64,000 nt of DNA from Arthrobacter sp. H35-D1 (GTDB lineage: Bacteria; Actinomycetota; Actinomycetes; Actinomycetales; Micrococcaceae): positions 1-64,000 of the forward strand of contig NZ_JASISP010000012.1 in the NCBI RefSeq assembly GCF_030063185.1, in the 5' to 3' direction. Below are positions 43,711-52,830 of this stretch, piece by piece (position 1 is the stretch's first letter; every line of letters begins with the position of its first letter). The translations under genes and the position numbers were made by a program. The notes under the pieces were generated by a model. The model was given only the letters and a program-made list of their open reading frames with translations. It did not search any database and was not told the origin of the DNA.

Positions 43711-45285
43711 TCAGCCGAGCAGGTTCGCCATCCACGCTTCGACGGCGTCGGGCTCGCGGGGCAGTGCCGCGCTGAGGTTGACGGGGCCGTTGGCGGTGAT
43801 GAGGATGTCGTCCTCGATCCGCACGCCATGGCCGCGGTACTCGGCCGGGATGGCCAGGTCCTCGTCCTTGAAGTACAGGCCCGGTTCGATGGTGAAGACC
43901 ATGCCCTCGGTGATGGTGCCATCAATGTAGAGGTTGGCGCGGGCCTGGGCGCAGTCGTGCACGTCAAGGCCCAAGTGGTGGCTGGTGCCGTGCGGCATCC
44001 AGCGGCGGTGCTGCTGGCCCTCGGGGGAGAGGGCCACTTCGGGGGTGACCGGCAGCATGCCCCAGTCGGAGAGGTGTTCGGCCAAAACCTTCATGGCGGC
44101 CTCGTGCACTTCGCGGAACTTGCGCCCCGGCTGCGACACGGCGAAGGCGGCGTCGGCAGCGTCCAGAACGGCCTGGTAGATCTTGCGCTGGACCGCGGAG
44201 TACTTGCCGTTGACGGGCAGTGTGCGGGTGACGTCCGCGGTGTACAGGGTGTCGGCCTCGACGCCGGCGTCGACCAGCAGCAGCTTGCCGGAATCAACCG
44301 TGCCGGTGTTGCGGTTCCAGTGCAGGACGGTGGCGTTGTTCCCGCCGGCGGCAATGGTGTCGTAGCCGAGTTCGTTGCCTTCTTCGCGGGCGCGGGCGAA
44401 GAATGCACCCTCCACAACCCGCTCGCCGCGCTTGTGGGCAACCGCGCGGGGGAGGGCCTTCACAATGTCCTCGAAGCCGGCGATCGTGGCGGCCACGGAC
44501 ACCTTCATCTGCTCAATTTCCCACTCGTCCTTGATCAGGCGAAGCGCGGAAAGCGCCTCGGCCAGCTGGGCATCGAGGTCGTCCAGGACGGAGAAGTCCA
44601 TGGCGTCGGGGTCCTTGGCCGTGTTGTAGCGTGCCGTGTCCACGAGTGCGTCGATGTTCTCGTCGACCTTGCGCACCAGGCGGATGGACGTGCCACCCAC
44701 GCTTGTCTCGCCCACGTTCTTGGTGACGGCCACTTCAAGCTCGGTGATATCGGCGGTGGGCAGGCCGAGGAGGGCCTGGAACTCGGGCAGGGTGGGCCGG
44801 CGGCCAATCCAAAACTCGCCGCTGCGGGCATCGGCGTAAAACGCCTTCGTGTCCTTGCCCGCCATGGGACGGAAGTACAAGGTGGCGCGGTGATGGCCGC
44901 CGTCGTCCCCAACTCCCTCGGCCACGGGGTCCAGCACCAGCACGGCGTCGGGCTCGTGGTCCACGCCCAGGCCCGTCAGGTGCGCGAAGGCGGAGTGCGG
45001 GCGGAAGCGGTAGTCGCAGTCGTTGGAGCGCACTTTCAGCGGCCCGGCGGGGATCACGAGGCGCTCACTCTTGAACTGTTCGGAAATGGCACGACGGCGG
45101 CGCGCTGCGTGGTCCGCAACGTCCGCCCGGTCCGGCAGCTGCGTGGAGGCCGGGGCCCACTGGGATGCCATGAAGGTGCGGAAGGCGTCCGAGTCGGGGC
45201 GGTGTGAGCGGTTGTTCACCCGCTCCTCGAGAGGCTGCTCGCTTGAGTGGTCGAGGTTCGCGGAGGTTGGCTCAGTTTGGTTCAT
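43711..45285 (-). CDS. pepP: Xaa-Pro aminopeptidase (aminopeptidase P, M24)
   Basis: The 524-residue metalloprotease removes N-terminal residues preceding proline. Metal ligands of the pita-bread fold are in LLVDAGVEADTLYTADVTRT (two Asp), GTSHHLGLDVHD (His), FTIEPGLYF (Glu) and RGHGVRIEDDILIT (Glu). A separate N-terminal creatinase-like domain precedes it (RVFDSDY-type region DCDYRFRPHSAFAHLTGLG). ATG 45285 is preferred over upstream in-frame starts that cover the divergent PHP gene's promoter. Confidence 0.93.
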   Translation of the reverse strand: MNQTEPTSANLDHSSEQPLEERVNNRSHRPDSDAFRTFMASQWAPASTQLPDRADVADHAARRRRAISEQFKSERLVIPAGPLKVRSNDCDYRFRPHSAFAHLTGLGVDHEPDAVLVLDPVAEGVGDDGGHHRATLYFRPMAGKDTKAFYADARSGEFWIGRRPTLPEFQALLGLPTADITELEVAVTKNVGETSVGGTSIRLVRKVDENIDALVDTARYNTAKDPDAMDFSVLDDLDAQLAEALSALRLIKDEWEIEQMKVSVAATIAGFEDIVKALPRAVAHKRGERVVEGAFFARAREEGNELGYDTIAAGGNNATVLHWNRNTGTVDSGKLLLVDAGVEADTLYTADVTRTLPVNGKYSAVQRKIYQAVLDAADAAFAVSQPGRKFREVHEAAMKVLAEHLSDWGMLPVTPEVALSPEGQQHRRWMPHGTSHHLGLDVHDCAQARANLYIDGTITEGMVFTIEPGLYFKDEDLAIPAEYRGHGVRIEDDILITANGPVNLSAALPREPDAVEAWMANLLG

Positions 45286-45416
45286 CCAACAAGTCTCCCA
45301 CCGCTGGCGAAAAGGGACAAAGACGGCCACCTCACCTGTACCGAGCTTGTGCCGAGTTTGTGCGAAGTTTGTGGCGGCTACGCCGTGTGGGGTCGGCGGG
45401 GACGTACGCTTGGAGC

Positions 45417-46265
45417 GTGAGGATCGATCTGCATGCGCATTCCAATGTGTCCGACGGAACACAAACGCCCGCCGAGCTGGTGGCCGCGGCTGCACAGGCT
45501 CGCCTTGATGTCATGGCACTGACCGACCATGATTCCACGGCTGGCTGGGCCGAAGCGCTGGCTGCTGCCCGAGTTCACGGCACGGGGCTGATCCCCGGCA
45601 TGGAAATATCCTGCAAGACGGACCACGGTGTCAGTGTCCACCTCCTCTGCTACCTGCAGAACCCCCAACATCCGGGCCTGCTCGAAGAGATCACCAAGGC
45701 CAGAACCGCCCGCCTGAGCCGGGCCGAACGCATGGTGGAACTCCTCTCCGAGGACTACCCGTTGAGCTGGGCGGACGTCAGCGCCCAAGTGACACCCGGC
45801 GCCACCATTGGCCGACCGCACATTGCAGACGCCCTGGTTGCGGCAGGCATTGTGCCCGACCGAACCGAGGCTTTTGCCAGCATCCTGACATCGCGTTCGC
45901 GCTACTTTGTCAGCCACTATGCTGCGGACCCGGTGCAGGCCGTTGAACTGGTGCGCGCCGCCGGGGGTGTTCCCGTTTTTGCGCACCCCGTGGCTGCGGC
46001 GCGGGGACGGGTGGCGCCGCCGGAAGTCTTCCATGACATGATCGACGCCGGTCTGCTGGGCTTGGAGGTCGAGCACCGGGACAATCCTGCCGAAGGCCGC
46101 AGTTGGCTGCGGAAACTGGCCCGGGAACGCGGGCTTTTCATCACGGGTTCCTCCGACTACCATGGGGCGGGAAAGCCCAATCTGCTGGGTGAAAACTTGA
46201 CTGAACCAGCCGTCCTGGAACGTATTTTGGAGTACGGAACGGGCGCTGATCCGTTCCTGACATAG
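45417..46265 (+). CDS. PHP-domain phosphoesterase
   Basis: The 282-residue protein has the PHP metal motifs HAHSNVSDG (near residue 6), LTDHDSTAGW, GMEISC, FAHPVAA and GSSDYHG. The layout matches the YciV/RnaseAM-like group (3',5'-nucleotide bisphosphate phosphatase or RNA 5'-exonuclease activity in studied members). The start is GTG at 45417, with TGGAG upstream. It is divergent from pepP. Confidence 0.9.
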   Translation: MRIDLHAHSNVSDGTQTPAELVAAAAQARLDVMALTDHDSTAGWAEALAAARVHGTGLIPGMEISCKTDHGVSVHLLCYLQNPQHPGLLEEITKARTARLSRAERMVELLSEDYPLSWADVSAQVTPGATIGRPHIADALVAAGIVPDRTEAFASILTSRSRYFVSHYAADPVQAVELVRAAGGVPVFAHPVAAARGRVAPPEVFHDMIDAGLLGLEVEHRDNPAEGRSWLRKLARERGLFITGSSDYHGAGKPNLLGENLTEPAVLERILEYGTGADPFLT

Positions 46266-46650
46266 CTGCTGCACCTTCTGCGATGGTGGCATCATCGTTA
46301 TCGTTACTGGCGCGTAACAACCAAGTGCCAGTACAGGTCGCTGCTACTGGGGGAGCCGGTGAATCGTTCGCGGGAGCAACAATGTTTGCCTCCCGAACTG
46401 TAGTTTTCCCGTTGCCGGCTGAACGTCAGCGGTTGAATTTCCGGTAGTGATTGAGCGTCTTGAAAGCGCTCCACTTTGGGCCGCCAGCGCAGAAAATTCT
46501 GCTTGCCATGGCGGCTGGTCCCGGGCGGGAATGTGCGCCTGATGAATCCTCGCCGGATTGCTTCAAGCACGCGTTTTATAGGTGGCGCACTCCAACAGTG
46601 GCGGAATACCGGTGAGTTCCGTCCCAGCGAGAGGACATGCATGGTGCCGG
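46266..46650. other. Gap of 385 bp upstream of the broken symporter gene
   Basis: I see no gene and no RNA structure I can name. It presumably held the promoter of the symporter and its small partner. Confidence 0.4.
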
Positions 46651-48023
46651 ATGGCGCAGAGCTTTACCAACCGGGGGTGGATGGTCATTGGACTTTTAGT
46701 GTTGTTTTACGGCTGCACACTGCTGATGACATTTTTTATTGGTCGCAAGAATGAAAACGCCGACGGTTACATGACCGCGGGCAACAAGGTTGGATTTGGG
46801 ATCTCCGCCGGAAGCATGACGGCAACGTGGATCTGGGCGTCGTCGATGTATGCCTCGGCCACGTCGGGATATACGTATGGCATTTCCGGGCCCATCCACT
46901 ACGGCTTGTGGGGCGCGCTGATGATTTTGTTCATCTAGCCCTTTGGTAAAGGGATCCGCGCGGCTGCGCCCAAGGCCCACACCCTGGCAGAGGTCATGTA
47001 CGCCCGGCACGGGAAGTCGAGCCAGTTGATGCTTGCAGGCTCCAACATTGTTGGTTCCATGGTCAGCATCACCTCCAACTTCATTGCCGGCGGAGCCTTG
47101 ATATCTCTGCTGTCGCCGTTTAGCTTCACCCAGGGCATCCTTTTCATTGGCGGCGGCATTTTGCCGTACTCGCTGTGGTCCGGCTTCCGGGCTTTGGTGC
47201 TGACCGATGCGGCGCAGGTCTTCGCGATGCTGGGCGCCGTGGTGATCATTGTTCCGGTGGTGTTCTTTGCTGCTGGCGGCACCGACATGTTTGTCTCAGG
47301 TGCAGCCACTCTGACCCCGCAACAGTCCAACTTCTTCTCCTTCGAGGCTTTCCTGAACCAGGGCGCCCCCTACATCGCGGCAGTGCCGGCCTACGTCACT
47401 GCAACGGTGGGCTACGGCGCCACCACCATCGGCATTGGCCTGCTGGGCGTCATGGCCCCGTATGCAGGCGTTGTCCTCCACGGCGGACTCGGATCCTTCT
47501 GCCATGTCCTCCATTGTGATGGCCGACATCCATGGCCAGAACATCGCCAAGACGGGCGAGGCAAACCCCAAGACCATGCTGTTCATTGGCCGCATCACCA
47601 TGATTGTTGCCACCGGTGCGGGGCTGTACTTTGCCAGTGGGCAGCTGAACATCCTGGACCTGCTGGTGTTTGTCGGTGCCCTGTGGGGAGCACTCGTCTT
47701 CCCTGTCATTGCCAGCTTCTACTGGCAAAAGGTCACGAACAAGGCCTTTACCGTCTCGGTGCTTGTGGCCCTGGCCGTCTTCATTCCCGTGCGGTTCGAA
47801 TGGATCCCGTTGGGCGGGGTCGCCGGAATCGCGGTGGATGTGCTTTCCGTTGTTGGCATCGGCGTGGTCCTTGGCCTATGCCGTCAGCACCCTGGTGTGC
47901 TACTTCATGTGCTTCCGAAACAAGGCAACCTTTGACACCATCAAGGAGCGCATTGGCGACTTCGACAAGCGAGACGATGCCGACGACGACGCTCCCGGCA
48001 ACCTCCTTGAAAAGAAAGCGTAG
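46651..48023 (+). pseudogene. Decayed sodium:solute symporter (SSS family)
   Basis: The N-terminus (GWMVIGLLVLFYGCTLLMTFFIGRKN, ADGYMTAGNKVGFG) is a typical SSS start. The gene then has a TAG at 46936-46938 in the original frame, after which the same frame continues PFGKGIRAAAPKAHTLAEVMY. A frame change near 47475 joins GLLGVMAPYA directly to ALSSTADSDPSAMSSIVMADI, with several tens of expected residues missing. Another single-base shift lies in TTGGCC near 47868-47873. The end reads CYFMCFRNKATFDTIKERIGDFD...LLEKKA. Four lesions make this a true pseudogene. Full-length members have ~500-550 residues. Confidence 0.88.
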
Positions 48024-48029
48024 GAACCC

Positions 48030-48161
48030 ATGAGTGTATTCTTTTTGACCCTGTATGTGCTGATGTGGCCTGTCATTGTTGCCGGCGTGCTCCACGTTCC
48101 GGGCAGGGCCTTCATCAAGGAGATCCTTGAAGCCCGGCGCGAGGGACGTCCCTTGATCTAG
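48030..48161 (+). CDS. Small membrane partner of an SSS-family transporter (43 residues)
   Basis: The frame MSVFFLTLYVLMWPVIVAGVL then HVPGRAFIKEILEARREGRPLI is intact. It has one hydrophobic helix and a basic amphipathic tail. Small proteins of this kind regularly follow SSS symporter genes in actinobacteria and are annotated as putative transporter small subunits. GGAA precedes the ATG, which lies 6 bases after the broken symporter's stop. Being intact beside a dead partner, it may be a leftover or serve another transporter. Confidence 0.7.
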   Translation: MSVFFLTLYVLMWPVIVAGVLHVPGRAFIKEILEARREGRPLI

Positions 48162-48299
48162 CCGGCTGCCCACTGACGAGAACGGTGGTAAAAAACACCG
48201 TTCACGCCGACGACGGGGCCGCCCTGCCACCTGGCCGAAAAGATGCGCCGTCGTGGCAGCTTGGCCCCGTCATCGGCACACAGGTCCGCGATGGCGCAG

Positions 48300-48347
48300 A
48301 AAAGCCCCGTTCTCACAGCCGCGAAAGCGGTGGGAACGGGGCTTTTC
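48300..48347. terminator. Bidirectional terminator between the symporter locus and the helicase gene
   Basis: AAAAGCCCCGTTCTCAC pairs with GTGGGAACGGGGCTTTT with one mismatch around a ~13-base loop. A smaller hairpin (GAACGGTG/CACCGTTC) lies upstream at about 48180-48202. Confidence 0.88.
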
Positions 48348-48413
48348 CGTCTATCGGTGGTTGAGCGTGCCGGAACCGGGATCTCGACCAGCTCGATCAG
48401 CGGCGTGCGGGGG

Positions 48414-50099
48414 TTACTCTGCGCTGTCCTGCTGGGCAACGACCTCGCCGTTGCGGCGGCGGGTGCGGCTGCGGCGCGGACGCGTGGCATTGGTCTCGGC
48501 AGGGGCGCCGCTCTCAGCCTGTGCGGCACCGTCGTTGGATGGACGACGGCGGTTCCGCCCGGCGTCGTTCTTCTCACCGGCAGCGGGAGCTTCGCGGCGC
48601 TTGTCACCGGCAGCAGGTGCTTCACGACGCTTCTCACCATGGTGGGCGCCGGAACGGTTGCCGCCGCGGTTCCCGCCCCGATTCCCTCCCCGGGGAGCCT
48701 CCGCCTTGGGGGAGTTGCGCTTGCCGGTCTCGCCGAGATCCTCAAGCGTCTCGGCGTCAATGCCGGCGTGCGTGCGCTTGTTGCGCGGCAGGCGGCCCTT
48801 GGTGCCTTCGGGGATGTCAAGGTCGGTGTAGAGGTGCGGCGAGGAGGAGTACGTCTCAACGGGCTCCGGGACGCTCAGGCCCAGGGCCTTGTTGATCAGG
48901 GCCCAGCGCGGCATGTCGTCCCAGTCGACGAACGTCACGGCCGTGCCCTTGTTGCCTGCGCGGCCGGTGCGGCCCACGCGGTGCAGGTAAATTTTCTCGT
49001 CTTCCACGCACTGGTAGTTGACCACGTGTGTGACGTCATCCACGTCGATGCCGCGGGCTGCGACGTCGGTGGCCACCAGTACGTCCACCTTGTTGTTGCG
49101 GAAAGCGCGCAGGGCCTGCTCGCGGGCGCCCTGGCCCAGATCGCCGTGGATGGCGGCTGCGGCGAACCCGCGGTCCACCAATTCCTCGGAAACCTTGGCG
49201 GCGGTGCGCTTGGTCTTCGTGAAAATGATGCTGCGGCCGCGGCCCTTGGCCTGCAGGATCCGGGCCAGGACCTCGATCTTGTCAAGGTTGTGGGCGCGGT
49301 AGATCAGCTGGCGGATGTCGCGCTTGGTCAGGCCCTCGTCGTCGGGATCGGCGGCACGAATATGCGTGGGCTGGGTCATGTAGCGGCGGGCCATGGCAAC
49401 AACCGGCCCGGGCATGGTGGCCGAGAACAGCATGGTCTGGCGGACGGCCGGGGTGCCGGCGATCAGCGTCTCCACGTCGGGCAGGAAGCCCAGATCGAGC
49501 ATTTCGTCGGCCTCGTCGAGGATCACGATGCGCACGTGCTTCACGTTCAGGTGGCGCTGCTTGAGCAGGTCGATCAAGCGGCCCGGTGTGCCGACGACCA
49601 GTTCAACACCCTTTTGCAGGGATTCGATCTGGGGTTCGTAGGCGCGGCCGCCGTAAATGGTGGCGATGCGGATGCCGCGGTGCTTGGAGGCCGTGGTGAG
49701 GTCGCCGGCCACCTGCACGGCAAGTTCACGCGTGGGCACAATGATCATGGCCTGGGGTGCGCCCGGGGCTGCCAGCTTCTCGAAGCCTTCGTCCTTGGGG
49801 CTGACGATCCTGTTCAGGGCGGGGATGCCGAAGCCCAGCGTCTTGCCCGTTCCCGTCTTGGCCTGGCCAATGATGTCGTGCCCTGTCAGTGCGATGGGCA
49901 GTGTCATGGCCTGGATGGGGAAGGGGTGGAGGATGCCGGCCTCTGTCAGTGAGGACACGATCTCGTGGTGCACGCCGAAGCTGGCGAACGTTTCCTTCTC
50001 CTCCTGGCGGGGAGGTTCAGTGCTGCTCAGCGAACCGTCAATTTCAACGTTCTCGTTGCTGTCTTCTGCCTGCAGGAGGGAATCTGCTTCAATGCTCAA
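48414..50099 (-). CDS. DEAD-box ATP-dependent RNA helicase
   Basis: The ~561-residue helicase has all core motifs: FPIQAMTLP (Q motif), GQAKTGTGKT (I), PTRELAVQV (Ia), VILDEADEML (II), FSATMP (III), VATDVAARGIDVDDVTHVVNY (V) and HRVGRTGRAG (VI). The C-terminal ~140 residues are rich in Arg, Gly, Asn and Glu (GGNRGGNRGGNRSG), as in RhlE-type proteins that bind RNA. The start is uncertain: no ATG fits, and TTG 50099 (LSIEADSLL) is my choice; TTG 50114 and ATG 50195 are alternatives. Confidence 0.9.
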   Translation of the reverse strand: MSIEADSLLQAEDSNENVEIDGSLSSTEPPRQEEKETFASFGVHHEIVSSLTEAGILHPFPIQAMTLPIALTGHDIIGQAKTGTGKTLGFGIPALNRIVSPKDEGFEKLAAPGAPQAMIIVPTRELAVQVAGDLTTASKHRGIRIATIYGGRAYEPQIESLQKGVELVVGTPGRLIDLLKQRHLNVKHVRIVILDEADEMLDLGFLPDVETLIAGTPAVRQTMLFSATMPGPVVAMARRYMTQPTHIRAADPDDEGLTKRDIRQLIYRAHNLDKIEVLARILQAKGRGRSIIFTKTKRTAAKVSEELVDRGFAAAAIHGDLGQGAREQALRAFRNNKVDVLVATDVAARGIDVDDVTHVVNYQCVEDEKIYLHRVGRTGRAGNKGTAVTFVDWDDMPRWALINKALGLSVPEPVETYSSSPHLYTDLDIPEGTKGRLPRNKRTHAGIDAETLEDLGETGKRNSPKAEAPRGGNRGGNRGGNRSGAHHGEKRREAPAAGDKRREAPAAGEKNDAGRNRRRPSNDGAAQAESGAPAETNATRPRRSRTRRRNGEVVAQQDSAE

Positions 50100-50221
50100 G
50101 TGCTTACCGTTCAATTCGTCTATACAAGGTGCCTCCTGCCTGGGCTCAACGCGGGCGCAATAATGGGCCTCACGGAACCGGGGACGGCGGCACAAACTGA
50201 GGGAAGCCGATCGCGGGCTAA

Positions 50222-50261
50222 CAAAAACGTGCCCTCCCGCCGCCGGAAAGGCGGGTGGGGG
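50222..50261 (-). terminator. Terminator of the RNB ribonuclease gene
   Basis: On the minus strand, CCCCCACCCGCC pairs with GGCGGCGGGAGGG (one bulge) over TTTCC, followed by CACGTTTTT. It lies between the ribonuclease gene and the helicase gene. Confidence 0.7.
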
Positions 50262-50416
50262 AGGAGCTGAAAAGACGCGCGCAGGGGCGGGTTTGTTGAA
50301 TTAAAAACTATCAATCAACGACCGGGCATCCATGTCTACCCCTTTAGTCTAACGGCACGGAGTCAAATTCCCTTCGCGAACAGGGAGTTGGCGGCAGCGC
50401 TTTCGTCCCGGCATGG

Positions 50417-51949
50417 TCATTGACTTGCGGTGGGGGCGGCTGTGGCGGGCACAAAAGCGACGGTGCGGGTGGCGATGTCGGCCTTGACAAGCTTGACCCG
50501 CACCACGGTGCCCGGCTCCAGCGCCCCGTCGCAATAACCCGTCACGGCGGGGACGGAAATCTGGATGGTGCTGCGTGCGGAGGCCTTTGAGTTGTGCCCG
50601 TTCTGTTTGGGCCCGGCAAGCACGACGGCGTCAAACTCACCTCCCACGTAGTGGCTCAGCAGGGCCGCCTCAACGGTGTCGATGGCCGCCTTGTCCACCC
50701 TGCCGGCCAGCTGGTTGGAGGTGGCCATGATCTCCGGAAGCTCCTCCAGCGAGGCAATGGCCCAGCCCGGAACATCCTCATTGGCGCACAAGGAGGCGCA
50801 AATGGCCAGCACAAACCTGTCCACGAGGCGGCGCAGGGGGGCTGTGGTGTGGGCATAGGGAGCCGCCACTGCGGCCTGCAAAACCAGCTCAGGCACTTCA
50901 CCGTTGAAAGGCGTGTAGCCGGCACCCCTGAACAAGGCGGTTGCTGCGTGCATGAGCGCCAGGTCCTTGGGATCGTGGGTGTTGAGCGTGCGCAGGTACT
51001 CGCCGTAGGCCATGTCCGGGGCCCACGGCTTGCCGAGGGCCACCGTTTGCGCGCGGTAGGCGGCAACGGCTTCCTCATGCGGGGCAGGCATGGTGCGCAA
51101 AATGCCCACCTTGCCCTTGATCATGACCTGGGCGGCTGCCATTCCCGTCAGGAGCGAGACTTGGGCGTTCCAGTCCTCAATGGGCAGGTTGGGCCGAAAC
51201 TCCAGCACGTAGCGGCCGTCCACGAATTCGACTTCCTGCGCCGGCACGTTGAGGCTGGCTCCGCCCCGGGCACGCTCCAGCTCGATGCGCTTCGTCCCAA
51301 TCTCAGCCAGCAGCGCCAAGGTGTCGGCGTACTCGGCAGGCGCGTCCCCGGCGTCGTACATCCGTTGGGCTTGGTCATAGCCCAGCTTGGCGATGCTGCG
51401 CACAGTGGCACGGCGGACGCTGCAACGACGCTGCGATCCGTCGGCGGCCAGCTGGATTTCCCAGACATAGGCGGAACGGGCGTCGTCGGCGAACAGGCTT
51501 GCGGCGCCCTCGCTCAGGGGCAGCGGGTGGAGGGGGATGCGCTGGCCGGGGGTGTAAATGGTCTGGCCGCGGCGGCGCGTCTCGGCATCCAGGGGGCCGC
51601 CGGCCGGCACAAAGGAAGGCACGTCGGCAATGGCGTAGTGGACCACGTAGCCGTCGTCGTTGCGCGCCAGGTGCATGGCTTGGTCCAGGTCCTGCGAGTC
51701 GGCCGGGTCGATGGTGATGAAGGGCAGCGCGGTCAGGTCCGGGGCGGGGAGGGAATGGCCGGCGATGACTGCATCAACCTCGGCCAGTACATCGGGGGCA
51801 AAACCGTCGGGGAGCTTGAACTCCGCGTTAAGGGCGGCAAGCGCTTGGGCGAGGGACTGCTGCGCGGCGCCCTGCCTGACGCCAATATGGGAGTACGGCA
51901 CGGTTTCAGCGTAAACGATTCCGCTCCAGGAACAAGGGCGGCGCGGCAA
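50417..51949 (-). CDS. RNB-domain (RNase II/R-type) ribonuclease
   Basis: The 510-residue exonuclease has the RNB catalytic block FITIDPADSQDLDQAMHLARNDDGYVVHYAIADVPSFVPAGGPLDAE (in parts), with the Asp cluster that binds metal. It goes on with PLHPLPLSEGAASLFADDARSA, typical of the short actinobacterial form (like Rv2179c-unrelated RNB proteins lacking cold-shock domains). The first ~16 residues are doubtful; GTG 51901 (VPYSHIGVRQG) may be the real start. It is divergent from the MiaE-like gene. Confidence 0.9.
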   Translation of the reverse strand: MPRRPCSWSGIVYAETVPYSHIGVRQGAAQQSLAQALAALNAEFKLPDGFAPDVLAEVDAVIAGHSLPAPDLTALPFITIDPADSQDLDQAMHLARNDDGYVVHYAIADVPSFVPAGGPLDAETRRRGQTIYTPGQRIPLHPLPLSEGAASLFADDARSAYVWEIQLAADGSQRRCSVRRATVRSIAKLGYDQAQRMYDAGDAPAEYADTLALLAEIGTKRIELERARGGASLNVPAQEVEFVDGRYVLEFRPNLPIEDWNAQVSLLTGMAAAQVMIKGKVGILRTMPAPHEEAVAAYRAQTVALGKPWAPDMAYGEYLRTLNTHDPKDLALMHAATALFRGAGYTPFNGEVPELVLQAAVAAPYAHTTAPLRRLVDRFVLAICASLCANEDVPGWAIASLEELPEIMATSNQLAGRVDKAAIDTVEAALLSHYVGGEFDAVVLAGPKQNGHNSKASARSTIQISVPAVTGYCDGALEPGTVVRVKLVKADIATRTVAFVPATAAPTASQ

Positions 51950-51966
51950 GCACTACGCTGGGGCAC

Positions 51967-52671
51967 ATGGGTATTTCAGCATCCGACGACGATGATTACG
52001 TAACTGCCGGGGAACTGCGGGCCCGCTACGACAGCTTCGTGGTGGACATGCTCGGCAGCATTGCGTATGGGGAGCTCTCCGCCTTTGAGCGCCTGGCGGC
52101 CGACGCGCGGCACTCGCCTTCGCTGGGCGACAGGGCGTTGCTGGGGAAAATGGCGGTCGCGGAGTTTGGCCATTATGAAGCCATGTGCGCGCGTTTGGAA
52201 GCCATGGGCATGGACCCGGAACTGGCCATGGCCCCCTACCAGCGCATGGTGGATGCCTTTCACGAGCGCACCCGGCCGGCCGACTGGCACGAGTCGTTGA
52301 TGAAGGCGTACGTGGTGGAGACGATCACCGAGGAGTTTTACGCCGCCATTGCCGAGCACCTTGACGAACCCACCCGTGAAGCGATCGCCCGGGTGCGCAC
52401 CAGCGACGAGCAGGTTGCACAGTTGAGGGCCATGCTGAAGAAGATGCTGGCCGAGGATCCGCGGCTTTCCTCCCGGCTCGCACTGTGGGGCCGCCGGCTG
52501 GTGGGGGAGGCGCTGACCCAGGTGCAGCACATCGGTGCCAAGCACAGCTTCCTGATGGGGCTGCGCCCCGATGCCACGCAGGAGCAGGCTGCGGCCGAAG
52601 TTTCGAAAATTCTCAGCACGTTGACCCGCAACCACTCCAAACGGATGAGCATTTTGGGGCTGACCGCCTAG
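51967..52671 (+). CDS. Ferritin-fold (MiaE-like) protein
   Basis: The 234-residue all-helical protein shows the carboxylate and His pattern of a diiron four-helix bundle: ...GELSAFERLAADA, KMAVAEFGHYEAMCARLE and VVETITEEFYAAIAEHL. Homologues (Rv3210c type) sit next to a DEAD-box helicase gene in mycobacteria, as here. A tRNA-modifying MiaE role is only a structural analogy. It is convergent with the UbiB-family gene, with a very long hairpin between. Confidence 0.82.
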   Translation: MGISASDDDDYVTAGELRARYDSFVVDMLGSIAYGELSAFERLAADARHSPSLGDRALLGKMAVAEFGHYEAMCARLEAMGMDPELAMAPYQRMVDAFHERTRPADWHESLMKAYVVETITEEFYAAIAEHLDEPTREAIARVRTSDEQVAQLRAMLKKMLAEDPRLSSRLALWGRRLVGEALTQVQHIGAKHSFLMGLRPDATQEQAAAEVSKILSTLTRNHSKRMSILGLTA

Positions 52672-52706
52672 CCTCGGCTACTTCCCCGGAGCCCGCGCCG
52701 AAATTT

Positions 52707-52771
52707 GAATCGAAACGGGAGCAGTCGGCAATGTTGCGCGCGAACATTGCCGACTGCTCCGCTTTCGATTC
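52707..52771. terminator. 29-bp hairpin between convergent genes
   Basis: Bases 52707-52735 pair with 52743-52771 over 29 bp with two mismatches, around the 7-base loop GCGCGCG. The core is GGAGCAGTCGGCAATGTT-like and is flanked by GAATCGAAA and TTTCGATTC. It probably ends both convergent transcripts and is longer than a usual terminator stem. Confidence 0.75.
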
Positions 52772-52830
52772 CGTGGGCCGTCATTGGGGAGTTGGCCCGG
52801 CGTCGGCGCGACGTTTCCGCGGGTTTGGAG

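Noticed and set aside
48243-49952. Open frame of more than 560 codons antisense to the DEAD-box helicase
   Set aside because: The helicase motifs on the other strand are unambiguous; the antisense product is Gly/Val/Ala-rich without any family pattern.
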